Shown: one piece after another, positions 23,233 to 35,640 of the stretch
Position numbering within the stretch: the first letter of the stretch is position 1
Layout of the letters: each line of letters begins with the position of its first letter
Assembly (NCBI GenBank): GCA_951812925.1
Contig: OX638368.1
Span: 127,743,309-127,807,308 of the forward strand
DNA: 64,000 nucleotides
DNA from: Calliopum simillimum
Lineage: Eukaryota; Arthropoda; Insecta; Diptera; Lauxaniidae
Direction of reading: 5' to 3'
Notes under the pieces: generated by a model
Database searches by the model: none
What the model was told of the DNA's origin: nothing
What the model saw: the letters and a program-made list of their open reading frames with translations, nothing else
Translations under genes and position numbers: made by a program

Positions 23233-24949
23233 TTAAAAAGTATAGGGATGTATCAAATGTTGTCTAAATTGGACAAATTTTACATGGTGCTTATATACAT
23301 CAAAGAGAATGTTTTAGTACTGTGGGAGCACAAGTCCAAAAAATTTTAAAATTTTGGGCCACCCTAATATGTAGGTTTGTATATAACGAGATAAAACGTG
23401 TTAAAATTTTTAATCCTTGAGAAGAGGGCGTGACACTAGTTGATCAGAAAGAGAATGGGGACTTATACCACGGTAAAAGTACCTACATATACTTGTTTGT
23501 ACAATCAAAGTTTAGGATACTTTAGAAGCTTATGATCACAGAAAGTGTTGGAATAATAGTAAGATTTTAAAAAAGTTTTATGAAATTTTCTAGCTTTTGA
23601 ACTTGAAAGAAGTTGAACTTATTTTAATAAACTTGGTCCTATTTCAATTTTTGTTCCTGAGGGTAGATACGGTGCAGGGATTCTGATCACTTCAAGGCTC
23701 TTTTATCGCAGCACAATACTCGAATGAAGACAGTAACTTAAGTATGTCAGATTTAGGAAACGTTAGGCAGCAATGTATTATATCATTTAAAAATTTGAAA
23801 TATTTTTACGTTCGAAATTAGTGATACGCAAAACTACTAGGTTTTTTTGTGGAGTCGCCCATAAATTATAGCAAAGACTTCAGAACTCTGTCTTACAGTG
23901 CAAGTTCACGCTGCATTTCTCTCATATAGTTTTTGTCTTTTACAATTTATTTTTTATTTACACTTTCCATACATTTCTGGTAGCAATAGTGTTGCAACAA
24001 AGAAACGATATTTACAAAAGCAACATCAACAACAACAACAGCAACAATACATAAAGTAAAACAACAGTGAACAACACAAATGAACGAACAAACAACGATA
24101 ATCTCAAGGGGCAATAAATAATAAAATGGGAAATTGATTTTGTATGGCATGGTAGTGGTGACCATGATGAGATGGCGTCGTACTCCGGTGGTGGTGCTGT
24201 GATGGTGGTGGTGCCGTGACCTGCTTTTGAATTTTGCTTGCTTTTATTTTGTTATGGCAAAAGCTTTTACCTTCCACTCGTTTTGCGTTCATATCGAAAT
24301 GGATTTTGGCGCTTTGCAGCTGTTAAGATTGTTACTGTTGGAGCTGCTGTTGTCGTTCGTTATTGCTGCTTCAGCTGTTATTGTCGTTGTTGTTGCTGCT
24401 GCTGCTGCTGATTTTTGTTGGTCACGCCAGAGTTTTACGTAGTCGTTAAAGTTGCCACAAATGAGCTCAATTTTTATTGCTTATCTACAATTCCTTTATT
24501 TATTTATTGTTCCTTTTTTATATTTATTTAATTTCTTTATTTTAAAGGATAAATATTTTATTTCTATTGTTTTGTGAATATCATTTCATTAAAATGAAAA
24601 ATAGCAATGCTTTTTAATTATTTAAATGTACTTAACCTTAAGCTCTGATTATTCTGTGCAAATACTTCTTTTTTAGAAAATTTTTATGACTTAATTCTAT
24701 CAAACGCAATGTTTTGCGATAGCATTTTCGAAAAAAAGTGACATAATTTTGGATAAATTTTTTTTATTACTGTACCAAATCTCTCTTCGCTAGACATACT
24801 TTGCTTTTTTTCCGTATGTTACAACCTTCTGAAAAAAAATTATTTTTTAAACATCTATCTCAGTGTTTGAAATTGCAATACATGTGTCGTTTTGACTGAA
24901 CCTTTGAGCGTTGCAGGAAATATTCAATTAAAGGTTGTTCATAGTCCGC

Positions 24950-25024
24950 CATAGATGTTTACCCTATAGTATTCCTAGATATACTTCGTTAGGGCTATGA
25001 ATTCTTCGGGTGTTTCACAAAAAA
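24950..25024 (+). repeat. Single dispersed monomer of the 42930-43420 tandem repeat
   Basis: The text ccctatagtattcctagata followed by cttcgttagggctatgaa resembles the unit that is tandemly repeated in the intron before exon D (ctagtatacctaaatattct, cttcgtattggctatgaagc). It is one diverged copy and is followed by a poly-A stretch. Confidence 0.5.
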
Positions 25025-25069
25025 AAAAAAAAAAAATTTTTGGGCCACCCTAACGTTTTAGAGTAACCT

Positions 25070-25330
25070 TTTATGAAAAACTTTAAGCTTATTCTGTAAG
25101 GTTTCTTAGGATTTATTGGTTTATAGCGTTTGAAAAGATTTCCCAAAGTTCTGGACTTTTAAAGTTGATATTTTCAATTTTGTTTCCTAATTTTGACGGT
25201 CGTTTTAGTAAGGAAAAAATCCTATTGACATACCTTTATAGAATTTATTTGGAAGTTTTGTTAAATTTCCTTTAATTTGGTTGTACATCTATTATACCAA
25301 TTTTTTAATTTGAGGTTAGAAAAACAATAC
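25070..25330 (+). repeat. Dispersed repeat shared with 52250-52740
   Basis: Ordered blocks recur in the two places: ctctggac-like text, gttgatattttcaatttgt-like text, a cctattgacatacctttata block and ataccaattttttaatttga. The companion part at 26275-26530 (attgaaaaattgcaagttga-like text and the tRNA-like end) also matches 52450-52660. This suggests one parental repeat that carries a tRNA-like end. The family is unidentified. Confidence 0.6.
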
Positions 25331-26129
25331 TTATCAGGAGCAATCCGTTCGAAGGCTTCGCTTGATAAGGGCAGCGCAACATGCGAGTAACGCGTGCTTT
25401 GTCACATAAAAGTATTTTTTTCTGATCTTAAATAAAAAATTTATAAAACAAAGGCACTACCGAACTAAAGGAAATTTAACGAGGATTCCAAAAAAAAAAA
25501 AAAATTGTAAAGGTTATGATAATAGTACCTTTTTCATACTAATATGTTCGTCAAAGTCAAAAAATAGCATGATAATATAATATATTAACTCCAAAAAATC
25601 CTTAAATTATGTGAAATATTTTTTTTCACGGAAAGGCTGTCTACACTCTTCTCTGACTATTAATGTTTCCTTAATAAATAGCGGGAACATAACTGTTCTC
25701 TCTCTTTCAATGCATAGCTTTAATTAGAAAAATGGATTCCCTGCTAACGGGAGCGTTAAAAATATTTTTTGCTCATAGCTTACGGACGCAGCTTAAGGAT
25801 GTCTGTTAAAGCAACTTAATTTCAACATATACGTTGACACATACACATTTATATTAGGAGAAAAACATACACATACACACTTATGTATATACAAAAATTT
25901 TAGTCAAGTAGTAACGTCAGCAATTCATCAACATCACGATAATCGTCAACATCCTTTACTCATTTTTTTTTCTTGTTTGTTGCTTCCGACATTGCTGAGG
26001 ATCCTGTTTGCATGATTTTGTTGTTACCATTCTTTTGGCGGCTTCTCTTCAAGGAAGTGCGCTGTTTTGATGAAACATACATATGTACATACGTAATTAA
26101 GTTTGTTATAATAAATACCCAATGGGGAA

Positions 26130-26790
26130 TGGAGCGCATCAATAGCGCTTCTGAAGCGCTCTAAAGCAGCAGTGAAGCGCATCGCTCTCGCATCCAGAAA
26201 TGCTGTTTGGATGCGCATCGCTCTCGCTACTAGAAATGCTCTTTGGATGCTTTTTGGATGACAATAAAAATATTTAAGAAATTAATTTTTAATTGAAATT
26301 TTACGTCTTTCACAAAGACACATCAGACTATTATTTTTTTTTTTTTTTTGAAGTAATTATAATTATTTTTATTTTACTAAATTAATTCTAACTGAAAAAT
26401 TGCAAGTTGAAAACTTTTGTGTTAGGTCTGGGCCGGAGTTGAACCGAGGACCTCACGGTTGCTACAACTCTCAATCGCAGTGCCAGTCGCTAGACCACTG
26501 CTCTATCATCGCGCTCTTACGAAGACGACTTATTGATTTATTTTGTTTTGTACGTTAATACGTGACCGAAAGCGCTTCGTTCTCGCTACCAGAAATGCTC
26601 TTTGGATGCGCATCGCTCTCGCATCCAGAAATGCTCTTTGGATGCGCATCGCTCTCGCTACCAGAAATGCTCTTTGGATGCGCTTCGCTCTTGCTACCTA
26701 TAGCGAAGAAAATATGCGCATACAAATCAGCTCTTTAGATTCGAGAAGGATGCGCATCGCTATTGCATCTTGGGGATGCGCATCGAAATT
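26130..26790 (+). repeat. 36-bp tandem array interrupted by a tRNA-bearing repeat
   Basis: The unit (gcgcatcgctctcgc, then atccagaaatgctctttggat) recurs with 36-bp spacing at 26177 and 26213, and again at 26608, 26644 and 26680, with diverged copies to about 26790. The segment 26265-26540 has no array sequence and matches a dispersed repeat, so it inserted into a formerly continuous array. Because 36 is a multiple of three, the array gives an open frame (repeat RIALASRNALWM), but nothing else indicates coding. Confidence 0.8.
26428..26520 (-). repeat. tRNA-like sequence with a class II-style variable arm
   Basis: The minus strand reads box A (tagagcagtggtctagcgac), an anticodon-region segment, a short hairpin gttg-tag-caac where a long variable arm would lie, then gtcctcggttcaactccgg as box B with T-arm. 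Ser and Leu tRNAs have such an arm. The acceptor stem is poor. It ends the dispersed repeat inserted in the 36-bp array, and a truncated relative is at about 52618-52650. I treat it as a tRNA-derived repeat head. Confidence 0.5.
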
Positions 26791-27707
26791 TTCTGTTGGG
26801 TATGTAATGTAGGTACATCCGATTGCCGTAACGTTACGTTATTTTGCTGGGTTATGGCGTATACTACGTACGTACTTGTAGGTACTAAATGTAGGAAATT
26901 TGCAAATTTTTACCAAGAAAACTCTGTCTTCACTCAATTTTAACCAAGTTGAGTAAATATGCTGCTGTCCTTTCATATTAGAATCGATCATAGAAGGCCT
27001 GCATTTCTGCCTTCTTTGTAGAAGCATGCGTGTCAGGCCTTGGTGCCAAAGACCATCATGTGTAAAATAGAAAGAAAGAAGGAAAGACAGCAGCGCTACT
27101 GGCACTCAAAGAAGGCATAAGGGCATGCCTATTTGATCGCTCTTTCTCATACTGGGAACATTCACAACAAAAACTCTTCAAAGGCAAACAAATAATGTGT
27201 GATAAAAATTTCAAATTTTTTAAACTTTTTTAAGCATTACCACACATAACACTGACCTGAGTCTGCCATAAAATGATTTTTGCTTTTAATTTCAATGGAA
27301 AATGTACAGAAAACGAAAGTAATTGCAGCTTAATTATAAGTCTAGTGGCACTAACTGTTGAAAACATATACGAAAATTACTTAATATACATTTACACTCA
27401 TATCCAGACACGCATAAACGCAGGCACATATATGTGTGCTATTTATATTTAAAAAGAAATGTGCACTCATATGGGCTATTCTACAAAAAACAAAACGTAG
27501 TTTTGACTCGAAAAATAGCAAAAAAAAAATTTTTTCTTCATAGAATGAAAATAGTTCCGATACATAAAACTTCACCTTGAAATAATTTTTTTAATAATAT
27601 TTTAATATCAAATAAATGACGCAGAAAAAATTTTAAATTTTTGACATGGTAAAGGCATACTTGTTAGTACATTAAAAATTGACGAAATGTTTGGCGCTGA
27701 AGACTTA

Positions 27708-27945
27708 ACTAGTAAGGGTGTAAATTTTGGCCTGGCTAAAAAATAAATACCCTACACTGCAGTATTTTGAAAATTTTGCTTATATGGGAGGAGCCACGCC
27801 CTCTTGTCCGAGTACACCCAGTTCTTGTTCAGAGCTTGCATTTATATTTTTAAGTGTCAGAGTGAAATTTAGTTGGATTATCTCAAAAAACTCTTTCAGT
27901 ATAGCATTTTGAATCTTTTGCTTATATGGGAGGTGCCACGCCCCC
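27708..27945 (-). mobile_element. Truncated DINE-1-like Helitron, copy 4
   Basis: It has the actagtaagggtgtaaattt terminus and gcctggc hairpin remnant, and about two tandem units ending at gaggtgccacgcccc. All sequence toward the other terminus is missing. Only the 3'-proximal 240 bp of the family is present. Confidence 0.8.
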
Positions 27946-28977
27946 CGACATGTTCACAGAGAAAAAAATATATGTTGTTTACACTTCAGTGGAATGACAC
28001 ATACCGAAAAATGAAGCTTCGACAATGTGCTTTGAAATGAATATAGTCACAGGTGTGCTCGATGCGATCTATTGATAGCTACGCCACATCTTAGAAAACC
28101 TTTAAAAATAATTCCAACACCCAATAGAAAACGCCAGTAATTAATTGGCTATACTAAATATTTAAATGCCGAATTTAATTTTTGTTTGCTTAGGTAGAAA
28201 ACGCAAAACTACGTTTTGTGGAATTGTCCATATATATACGTATTAATTAGATGCTTCCTGATCCGTTCTAATAACGAAAAACGTTTAGTCAGCTTTTAGT
28301 CTGCATATTAAGCCCAGTAAAAAAAATGATTGACCAACTACAATTTTAAACAACTATAACTTCCATCCCTCGGACTAAAAAGCTTTAAAGGTAAAGAGTA
28401 AGGATATCCAGCGCTTGTGCTCAGACGTAAAAGGCACTTTGGTTATTTAAATAAACGATCGCTTGGCTCACTATCTGAAAAATGTTTTTATTCCATATGG
28501 AAGTAAATACATAAATATTTAAGTATTTTGATTCAACTGTTTCGATTTGTAAAAAAAAAAGTAGTCCGAAACCATCTCCAAAGTTAGAAAAAGTTTAAGC
28601 GGTCTGAAAAACGATTTTTTACTCAAAAGCTAGTCATCTTACGAAAAAAGTGTAAAATGCAAAAAATGCTTAGAATTGTTCAAAAAATACATGGAAAGTA
28701 AAAGCAAAAGTAATGTCATACACATTATTTGCATAATAATCGGTTATTTGATAGATATGATTTTTTTAACTAAATGTCATTAATTTCACGCCATCGGGTA
28801 ACCTTTTTGTGAAAACAGAATCCAATTTTATTAATTTATAACAAAGTATCAGACAACTAATATAATGACATAACTTTTGCCTCGTTTTGGTTATAGCCCT
28901 TTTGAAAAATAACTCCTCAACTAAAAACTACAATTTTCGAGTTACCAACTTTAAGTTTGGACGTATCGATATATATA

Positions 28978-29400
28978 ATGAAAAAAAAATTTGATCTCTG
29001 GGGTCTCATAGTGTTTTCTGAAAGGTACTTGAGAATCCGCATGGTAGTTTTTCTTTTATAAGCAAAACTGTACAAATTTTGCAATTTCAAAATTAAAAGA
29101 ATTACGAAATTAATGAACAAAAAAATATATTAAAAATGGTTTTGCTTATATAGCGGATTCTCAAGTTCCATGGCTTAAGCAAAAAGTCAAGACATAAGTA
29201 ACATTTCATATTAAGGTGCTTTTCCACAAAATCTCTAAATATCATATTAAACGCGAACTTTAAACTTTGAGGTGCCATAAAATTAAAAAAAAAATCACTG
29301 ATACACATATGCGGTAAAATAGGTGTGTCTTTTTATTTTTCATTACCTTTCAGGAAGACACTATGAGACTCCAGGGACCAAAATTTTTTTTTTTTTTCAT
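28978..29400. mobile_element. Small inverted-repeat element
   Basis: The left block (tctggggtctcatagtgttt, then tctgaaaggta) has its reverse complement at 29345-29390 (tacctttcaggaagacacta, then tgagactccaggg). A second inner inverted pair, cttgagaatccgc at about 29029 and gcggattctcaag at about 29153, lies inside. This gives a nested foldback of about 420 bp without coding content. Confidence 0.65.
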
Positions 29401-29456
29401 TTTGTTGCACTGTGTAATTGTTTAACACCAAAACTTTTGTAAGAATATACTTATAT

Positions 29457-29703
29457 TAGGGTGGGCCAAATTTTATGGACGAAGTTTTATCGACCTCGGC
29501 TACCCCCCTATGTCTTTATAAAAATTTTTAAAATTTAGTATGAAAACAAAAAAAATATTAATAAAAGGTACAATTTTCGATCAAAAATGCGCCGAACTAA
29601 AGTTGAACGAAGAGGTATAGTTCCTTGGGCAAATATTCATAGAATTGAATGAACTTTCACACAGGGGGGTAGCTGAGATCAGTTTTCAAATCGGCCCACC
29701 CTA
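29457..29703. mobile_element. 247-bp MITE with perfect 8-bp target duplication (hAT- or P-type)
   Basis: The termini are tagggtgggcc and ggcccaccctA. Both flanks are the identical octamer acttatat (29449-29456 and 29704-29711). An 8-bp duplication with a TAGGG-type terminus fits hAT, and P superfamily elements also make 8-bp duplications. Half-site relatives (gggccaccctaa) occur near 23355 and 25047. No coding content. Confidence 0.8.
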
Positions 29704-30486
29704 ACTTATATACTTCAAGGAACCTTGTATACCTATTTATTTTCTAATAAAAAAAACATGTTTCTTTAGCCATAACGACCTTCAGTAGAACCAAAAGCGC
29801 TCCATTCGATTTTTTCGGAAAAAAAAAAAATTGTTGCACACTTCATTTTTAAGAGTACTTCTAACTTTTGAATCGGTATCGGGATGAATCTATATTTTGA
29901 CCATATCTCTTAGTGGTTTTCTTTGCCTTTTTTTGCTTAAGCTATCAGTATCGGTACACAATGGGCCCGAATCCGAAGCCTAAGTAATGATGATAGCATG
30001 GCCATCTCTTGGGTCATATCTTACCTAAGGATAATGAGTAGCTAATGCCACGAGCAGATTTTTATTATGCATTTTATTATTAAATATAAAGATATTTCAC
30101 AGAAAAAAACTAAACTGTACAAATTCATAAAAAATTCCTATAATTTTAATGGTTTTCTTCGGTTACTGTGCGCTCAAAAAATCAAAGTGATATCACCCAC
30201 ACGTTTTCTTCTGAATTGGTATTCCGGGAACTTCAGGTACAATATCACATTTTTCATAAAATCGTACGTGTGGCCATTTTTGAGAAATATCATCTTGAAA
30301 ATGATACTAAAATTTCCATATAAATCGTATAGTTGAAAGTCATTTTAGATGTATTTTTTGATGCTGAATCCGAAGCTAGCACCAAAATTGCGCTAACCAA
30401 TTCAGTAGAAAACGCGTGGGTGACGTCCCTTCAAATTAAAATCGGTTAAATGTTAGATAGTATAAAACAAACATATAATTTCTTGT

Positions 30487-30560
30487 TTACGTTGGCATTG
30501 AACCCACGACACAACAGTTGGTCTCTGTGCTTCTTGAAGCTTAAACAATTGGATTACTGG
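30487..30560 (-). repeat. Degenerate tRNA-like sequence
   Basis: The minus strand has ccagtaatccaattgtttaa as a box A-like region, an acag...ctgt mini-stem around the anticodon position, and gtcgtgggttcaatgccaac as a box B-like T-arm, followed by an A/T-rich tail. It is flanked by diverged repeat DNA that includes the shared block gatgtattttttgatgctga at 30349. It is not a functional tRNA candidate. Confidence 0.35.
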
Positions 30561-31037
30561 AACAAACAGTTGTTTTAGTATTTAGTGAGTTACAATTATT
30601 ATCTTTTAATGCTGTTTGAATATAATTTTCTATAGATCATTTATTTGCGTGCAAAATTTCCCGTCTTCGTAAGGCCTTGTGAGCAGCTCTACTTAACGAT
30701 TTAAATTTTTCTAGCTCGAATATTGAATGTTCGTGTTTATTTTAATAAACGTATACGAGTGTATTAAAATTATACACTGCTGCACTAATTTCTTTTCAAG
30801 TATGTATTTTGCTCTAATGCTCCACTAGCACTTAGCAAGTTCAAATAACACTTTCAACGGCCTGATGTTTTTGCTTAAGCGCCGCTGCCTATTGCTGTAT
30901 CCAACTGTAGTACAAGCAGCCATTCTACTGTCACTCAGCCAGGCAGGACATGTGGCGTGTTATAGTGTTGATGGCGACAGTAATAATAAAGTATCCTGCT
31001 GCACGAAATAAACATTAATTTAAAAACAAAGTACTCT

Positions 31038-31068
31038 AAAACAACAACAACAAGGAGTACCATTTATT

Positions 31069-31099
<31 letters not shown>

Positions 31100-31127
31100 G
31101 CAACAGCAACAACAACAGCAAAAACAA
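31038..31127 (+). repeat. (CAA/CAG)n simple repeat
   Basis: Runs of aac and agc trinucleotides in intron 1, 300 bp before the acceptor. Low-complexity sequence typical of fly introns. Confidence 0.9.
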
Positions 31128-31442
31128 ATGCAAATTGTTACAATTTGCACTAAATGCTACACGCTAGCCAGGATATTAAAGCTTTACAAAAATATGGTGC
31201 ATTTAGATTTTTAAAAAACTCCTGCTGAATTGTAGGAGTAAAAACGTTTACTAGAAATTATGCCTAATTTGGCAACTGCTGCAATTTAAATGCAATCTTT
31301 TTTATTTATATATTAAATTGTTGTTTTAAAATTTAAGTATAAGAATTTTGTCCAAAAACTTAATTCCCTTTTAAGCCACACTTCGCAATAAGTTCTTTTT
31401 CAAAACCCCATTAATTTTATTTCTCTCTTTTTTTCTTTACAG

Positions 31443-31657
31443 TTTGGACTCACGCGGCGGAAATGTCAAATTAGCACCACACTCTGCCATAGCTAGCGAT
31501 TTGGGACAGCGATTGTTCTTTTCGATTGGGGACAATCCTAAGGATTCACGTTTACAAATACGTGATGTTAAGCCAACTGACGGCGGTGTCTATCGTTGTA
31601 GAATAGATTTTTTTAATTCACCAACGCGTAATTTTAGAATTAATTTAACATTAGTAG
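31443..31657 (+). CDS. Sidestep-family Ig protein, exon B (second half of Ig domain 1)
   Basis: It continues the serine codon split by the intron and reads SLDSRGGNVKLAP. It contains the Ig F-strand signature DGGVYRCRIDF (D91, Y95 and C97 of the visible protein), pairing with the cysteine of exon A. It also has a possible N-glycosylation sequon, NLT, near the end. The acceptor is tttctttacag and the donor is gtgagt at 31658. It ends on the first base of a codon (phase 1). The combination GIPLYS-LDSRG at the exon junction is what most strongly suggests the Side family. The frame is fully open, with no sign of pseudogenisation. Confidence 0.9.
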
Positions 31658-32978
31658 GTGAGTATCATCAATACCAATGAACAATGCAATCTCGTTGGTA
31701 AAAACAAATTAATATACGAAAACAAAAAGTAATTAAATATCAGAAAAAAATAACACAAACGTCACAAAAGAAGCCAAGAATGTAATTTTCACTTAAGATA
31801 ACAAAATGCAAAAAAGCTCCGGCAACTGCTGTCGCTCTGAAATTTTCCTTTGTGTTATTGAAATATTAAAATCTACGAACATACAAAGTTTTGCCATCAC
31901 TGATTTTCTTTCGCGAAATTACTTTAGTTCGAAATTTCTTCTTTGTTTGCGCTTGAAAACAAAATTAACACATCCATTGATTGTCGCCGGAGCGGGGAAG
32001 TAGTTTCCTTTTTTGTCTCTTCTTTCCGAACAATGAAACATATAACTTTTTCAAAGTTTTTTTCTTATTGCATTTTGAGGGAACATTAAGTTACAAACTG
32101 ATCTGTGGCAAAAAATTCTTTTCAGTTGTTAGCCATAATAAAGAACTTTTTTCAATACATTAGAACCAGTACCGCCCTCAAGGACCAACATACGAAAATC
32201 ACTTGATTAGGGGAGCCAATGTCAAAAAATAACAATTCTCAATATAAAAACTTAAGCCAAAACTTGTCATCATTGCGTTAATAAGAATTTAATTCAAAAA
32301 ATTAATCCAATTCGAACATTAAACTAAAAGACAAATATCAACCTATCTAATATCTATCAAAATATAGACCGAAATGTTGCTAAAGTAACCGTTCCTATGA
32401 TTAAGTAATCAATAATTTTTTCCAATATGACAGAAGAACATAGTAGCTACAAATGGGTCATTAGCATTTCTACAAAATTGCAAAACTTTGTATCAGATCC
32501 CTCTTAAACGGTAGAAAAAAGATGGATAGTAATGAAGGTTGATGAATATTTTTCCCTAGCTACGAATAATTTATTTTAACCCATGCTTAGTATGTTTTTA
32601 GAGTAATTTGCGTGCTCTGATTCCAAATCCGTAACTTCCCAGTTTGCTTGAAGGACAGAAAAATTGCAAAACTCCATCCAAAACTGAAAATAAAATGTGA
32701 TTTAAGAGGCTTTTCAGATAATTTTTCCATTGAACAAAAGAACCAATCCGATCACCCTTCGAAAAAACCCTTTTTCTCCAACCCATTTTCAAAGAGTAAA
32801 ATTTTCCATTTTCAATCATTTTTTAAACTATGAAAGTAAATAATATCAGAAAAATAGCCTTATATTACTTTGATCTTTTGACTGTTCGAGAATATTATTG
32901 ACTAATTCCCCACCTACATACCTTGTCGATAGACCTTTTTTAAAAAATTATTTTATATATAAAATAATGACAATAATA

Positions 32979-33847
32979 ACTAGTAAGGGTGTAAAATTTG
33001 GCCTGGCAAAACATTAAATACCTTACACTGCAGTATTTTTCAAATTTTGCTCATATGGGAGGTGCTACGCCCTCTTGTCCGAGTTCACCCAGTTTTTGTT
33101 CAGAGCTTGCATTTATAGTTTTTAGTGTCTGAGTGAAAAACTTTTTCAGTAAAGTGTTTTGAAGCTTTTGCTTATATAGGAGGTACCACGCCCTCTTGTC
33201 CGAGTTCGTCTAGTTTTAGCTTAGAGCGTGCATTTATAGTATTTAGTATTTGAGTGAAGTTTGGTTGGATTATCTCAAAAAATGTTTCAGTATAGCATTT
33301 TGAAACTTTTGCTTATGTGACAGGTACCACGCCCCCTTGTCCGATTTCACCCAATTTTTGTTGAGAGCTTCCATTTATGATTCTTAGTGTCTGAGTCAAA
33401 TTTGGTTCGAATATCTCAAAAAACGCTTTCAGTGTAGCGTTTTTAAGCATTTGCTTATATGGGAGGTGCCAAGCCCTCTTGTCCGAATTCGCTCAGTTTT
33501 TCTCAGAGCTTGCGCTTACAATTTTTAGTATTTATGCGTATTTTGGTTGCATTGTCGTGAAAAATACTCCTAAAATTGCATTTTGAATATATTTTTTGTA
33601 TGGGCGGTAGGCCGTTGACTGATTTCTCTCATTTTCAATCCCCTAAGTTAGCTTTGGCGACGAAGGCAGTGTACCAAATTTCATTGAATTATGTTGCTTA
33701 GTTTTCCCAAAAAGTGTATTTTAACACACAGCCAGCCACCCAGCCAGCCAGACAGACGGACATGGCTATATCGACTCAGGAGGTGACGCTGATCAAGAAT
33801 ATATATACTTTTCTGTATCTGCCACGCCTCCTTCTCTGCGTTACAAA
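32979..33847 (-). mobile_element. DINE-1/INE-1-like Helitron, copy 5, fused to a satellite
   Basis: The CTAGT end is at 32979 (actagtaagggtgtaaaatt). It has four tandem units with gccctcttgtccgag, the conserved aggaggtgacgctgatcaag block and a gccagccacccagccagcc tetranucleotide tract. It stops inside the terminal block at ctgcgttacaaa, leaving out about 40 bp up to the usual palindromic end. The satellite starts there directly. Confidence 0.87.
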
Positions 33848-35285
33848 TTAGTGACGACTTTTGTCAATTTTTCGCCAACTATCCAAGATTTTCAAATTAT
33901 CAACAAATTTTGGCTTTTCTTCTTTTGCAACATTTTTCGACTTATGTCAATACTTTTGGAATTGTTCGACATTTTTGGAGCATTTTCGAATTTATTGGCC
34001 TTTTTTTTCTTTTTCAACATTTTTCGACTTTTGTCAATATATCTCAACTTATTTGACATTTTTGAAACATTTTCGACTTTATCAACATTTTTCGACTTTA
34101 TCAACATTTGCCGGCTCTATCAACAATTTTGACTTTTTAATCCTTTGCAACATTTTTCGGCGTTTGTTATTATATCTGCAAGTATTTGACACTATTGAAA
34201 CATTTTCGACTTCATCAAAATTGTTCGATTAAATCTATCAACATTTGTCGGATTTATCAAGATTTTTTGACTTTTTCATGCTTTGCAACATTTTTTGACT
34301 TGATTTTTTTTTTGATTTTCCCATCATTTTTTGCAACATTTTTCGGTTTTTGTCAATTTTCTCCAATGACTCAACAGTTTTCAAACATTTCTCAACTTTG
34401 TCAACATTTGTCGGCTTTGTCAACGTTTTTTGACTTTTTCATCCTTTTCGACTTCTGTCAATATTTCCCCAATTATTTAGTATTGTTCAAACATTTCTCA
34501 ACTTTATCAACATTTGTTCGCTTTATCAACATTTTTCGACTTTTGTCAATATTTTTGGAATTATTCGACATTTTTGGGGTATTTTCGACATTTTTTGACT
34601 TTTTCTTCTTTTACAACATTTTTCGATTTTTGTCAATATTTCTCAACTTATTTGACATTTTTGAAACATTTTCGACTTAATCAACATTTTTCGACTTTAT
34701 CAACATTTCTAGCTTTATCAATATTTTTTGACTTTTTAACAACATTTTTCGGCTTTTGTCATTATATCTGTAAGTATTTGACACTATTCAATCATTTTCG
34801 ACTTCATCAAAATTTTTCGATTTAATACCTATATCAACAATTTTCGACTTTATCCACATTTGCCGGCTTTGTCAACGTTTTTTGTCTTTATCATGCTTTG
34901 CAACATTTTTTGACTTTTGTCAATGTTTCTCCAATTATTCAACATTTTTGGAGCATTTTCGACATTTTTTGACTTTTTCCTATTTTGCAAAATTTTTTGA
35001 CTTTTGTCAATATTTCTCAACTTATTTGACATTTTTGAAACATTTTCGACTTAATCAAAATGTTTCGATTTTATCAACATTTGCCGGATTTATCAAAATT
35101 TTTTGACTCTTTAATCCTTTGCAACTTTTTTCGGCTATATGCAAGTATTAGACACTATTCAGGCACTTCCGACTTTATCAAAATTTTTCGATTAAATGTA
35201 TCAACATTTGTCGGATTTATCAACATTTATAGACTTTTTCAACATTTGCCAGCTTTATCAACATTTTTTTACTTATTGAACTTTT
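33848..35285 (+). repeat. T-rich satellite with higher-order structure
   Basis: About 1.44 kb is built from short units of about 20-24 nt resembling ttttcgactttatcaacatt. Longer blocks repeat: tatctgcaagtatttgacac recurs with variation near 34170, 34765 and 35133, and ctcaacttatttgacatttt near 34045, 34648 and 35006. The higher-order spacings are therefore about 600 and about 360 bp. Open frames occur on both strands because the unit avoids stop triplets, but the products are low-complexity (F/S/T-rich or K/N/M-rich) and I do not regard them as proteins. Confidence 0.85.
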
Positions 35286-35424
35286 TTTAAAAAATTATTT
35301 AAAATATAAAAAAATGACAATAAATAAAATGAATGATAAGGTTTTATAGCCAAGGAACCAAACTATATCTTGCAATCTAAACACCGACACCAGTCAGCGC
35401 CTGAATGACACATGTATGAGTCAA

Positions 35425-35640
35425 AGTGAGGTGTTCGATTAATCCAATGTTGGCCGTTAGCCCATACCACCGGATCCAATACAAATACGACCAAACGTAG
35501 GTGGTGAACGGCTTTTTATCCTAAACCTAATTACCCGCTTCCCCCCGCAATGTGACGGTTGCGTGGAGAAATAAAAATACCATCACATAGCGGGTGGGGA
35601 TAAGGGTGCGAATTTTAGAGTGACGAGGCTTCAAACTTAA
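35425..35640. repeat. Fragment related to the 22384-23232 element
   Basis: Shared text includes gttcgattaat, ttggccgttagcccatacca (compare 22540-22560), acaaatacgacca, a ccccgcaatgtgacgg block and agggtgcgaattttag. Neither terminus is intact. Confidence 0.6.

Larger units (their letters stand above)
20703..31442 (+). other. Intron of 10.7 kb
   Basis: It runs from gtaagt at 20703 to tttctttacag at 31442. It holds the Helitron copy at 21158-22082, the TTAA element at 22384-23232, CAA/CAG-rich simple sequence near 24005-24065 and 24340-24415, a dispersed repeat at 25070-25330, the 36-bp array, a Helitron fragment and two MITEs. I found no additional exon. From about 28010 to 28960 I see no recognisable element. 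Confidence 0.8.

Noticed and set aside
33861..34680. F/S/T-rich frames up to 164 codons
   Set aside because: They lie wholly inside the T-rich satellite, with complementary frames on the other strand.
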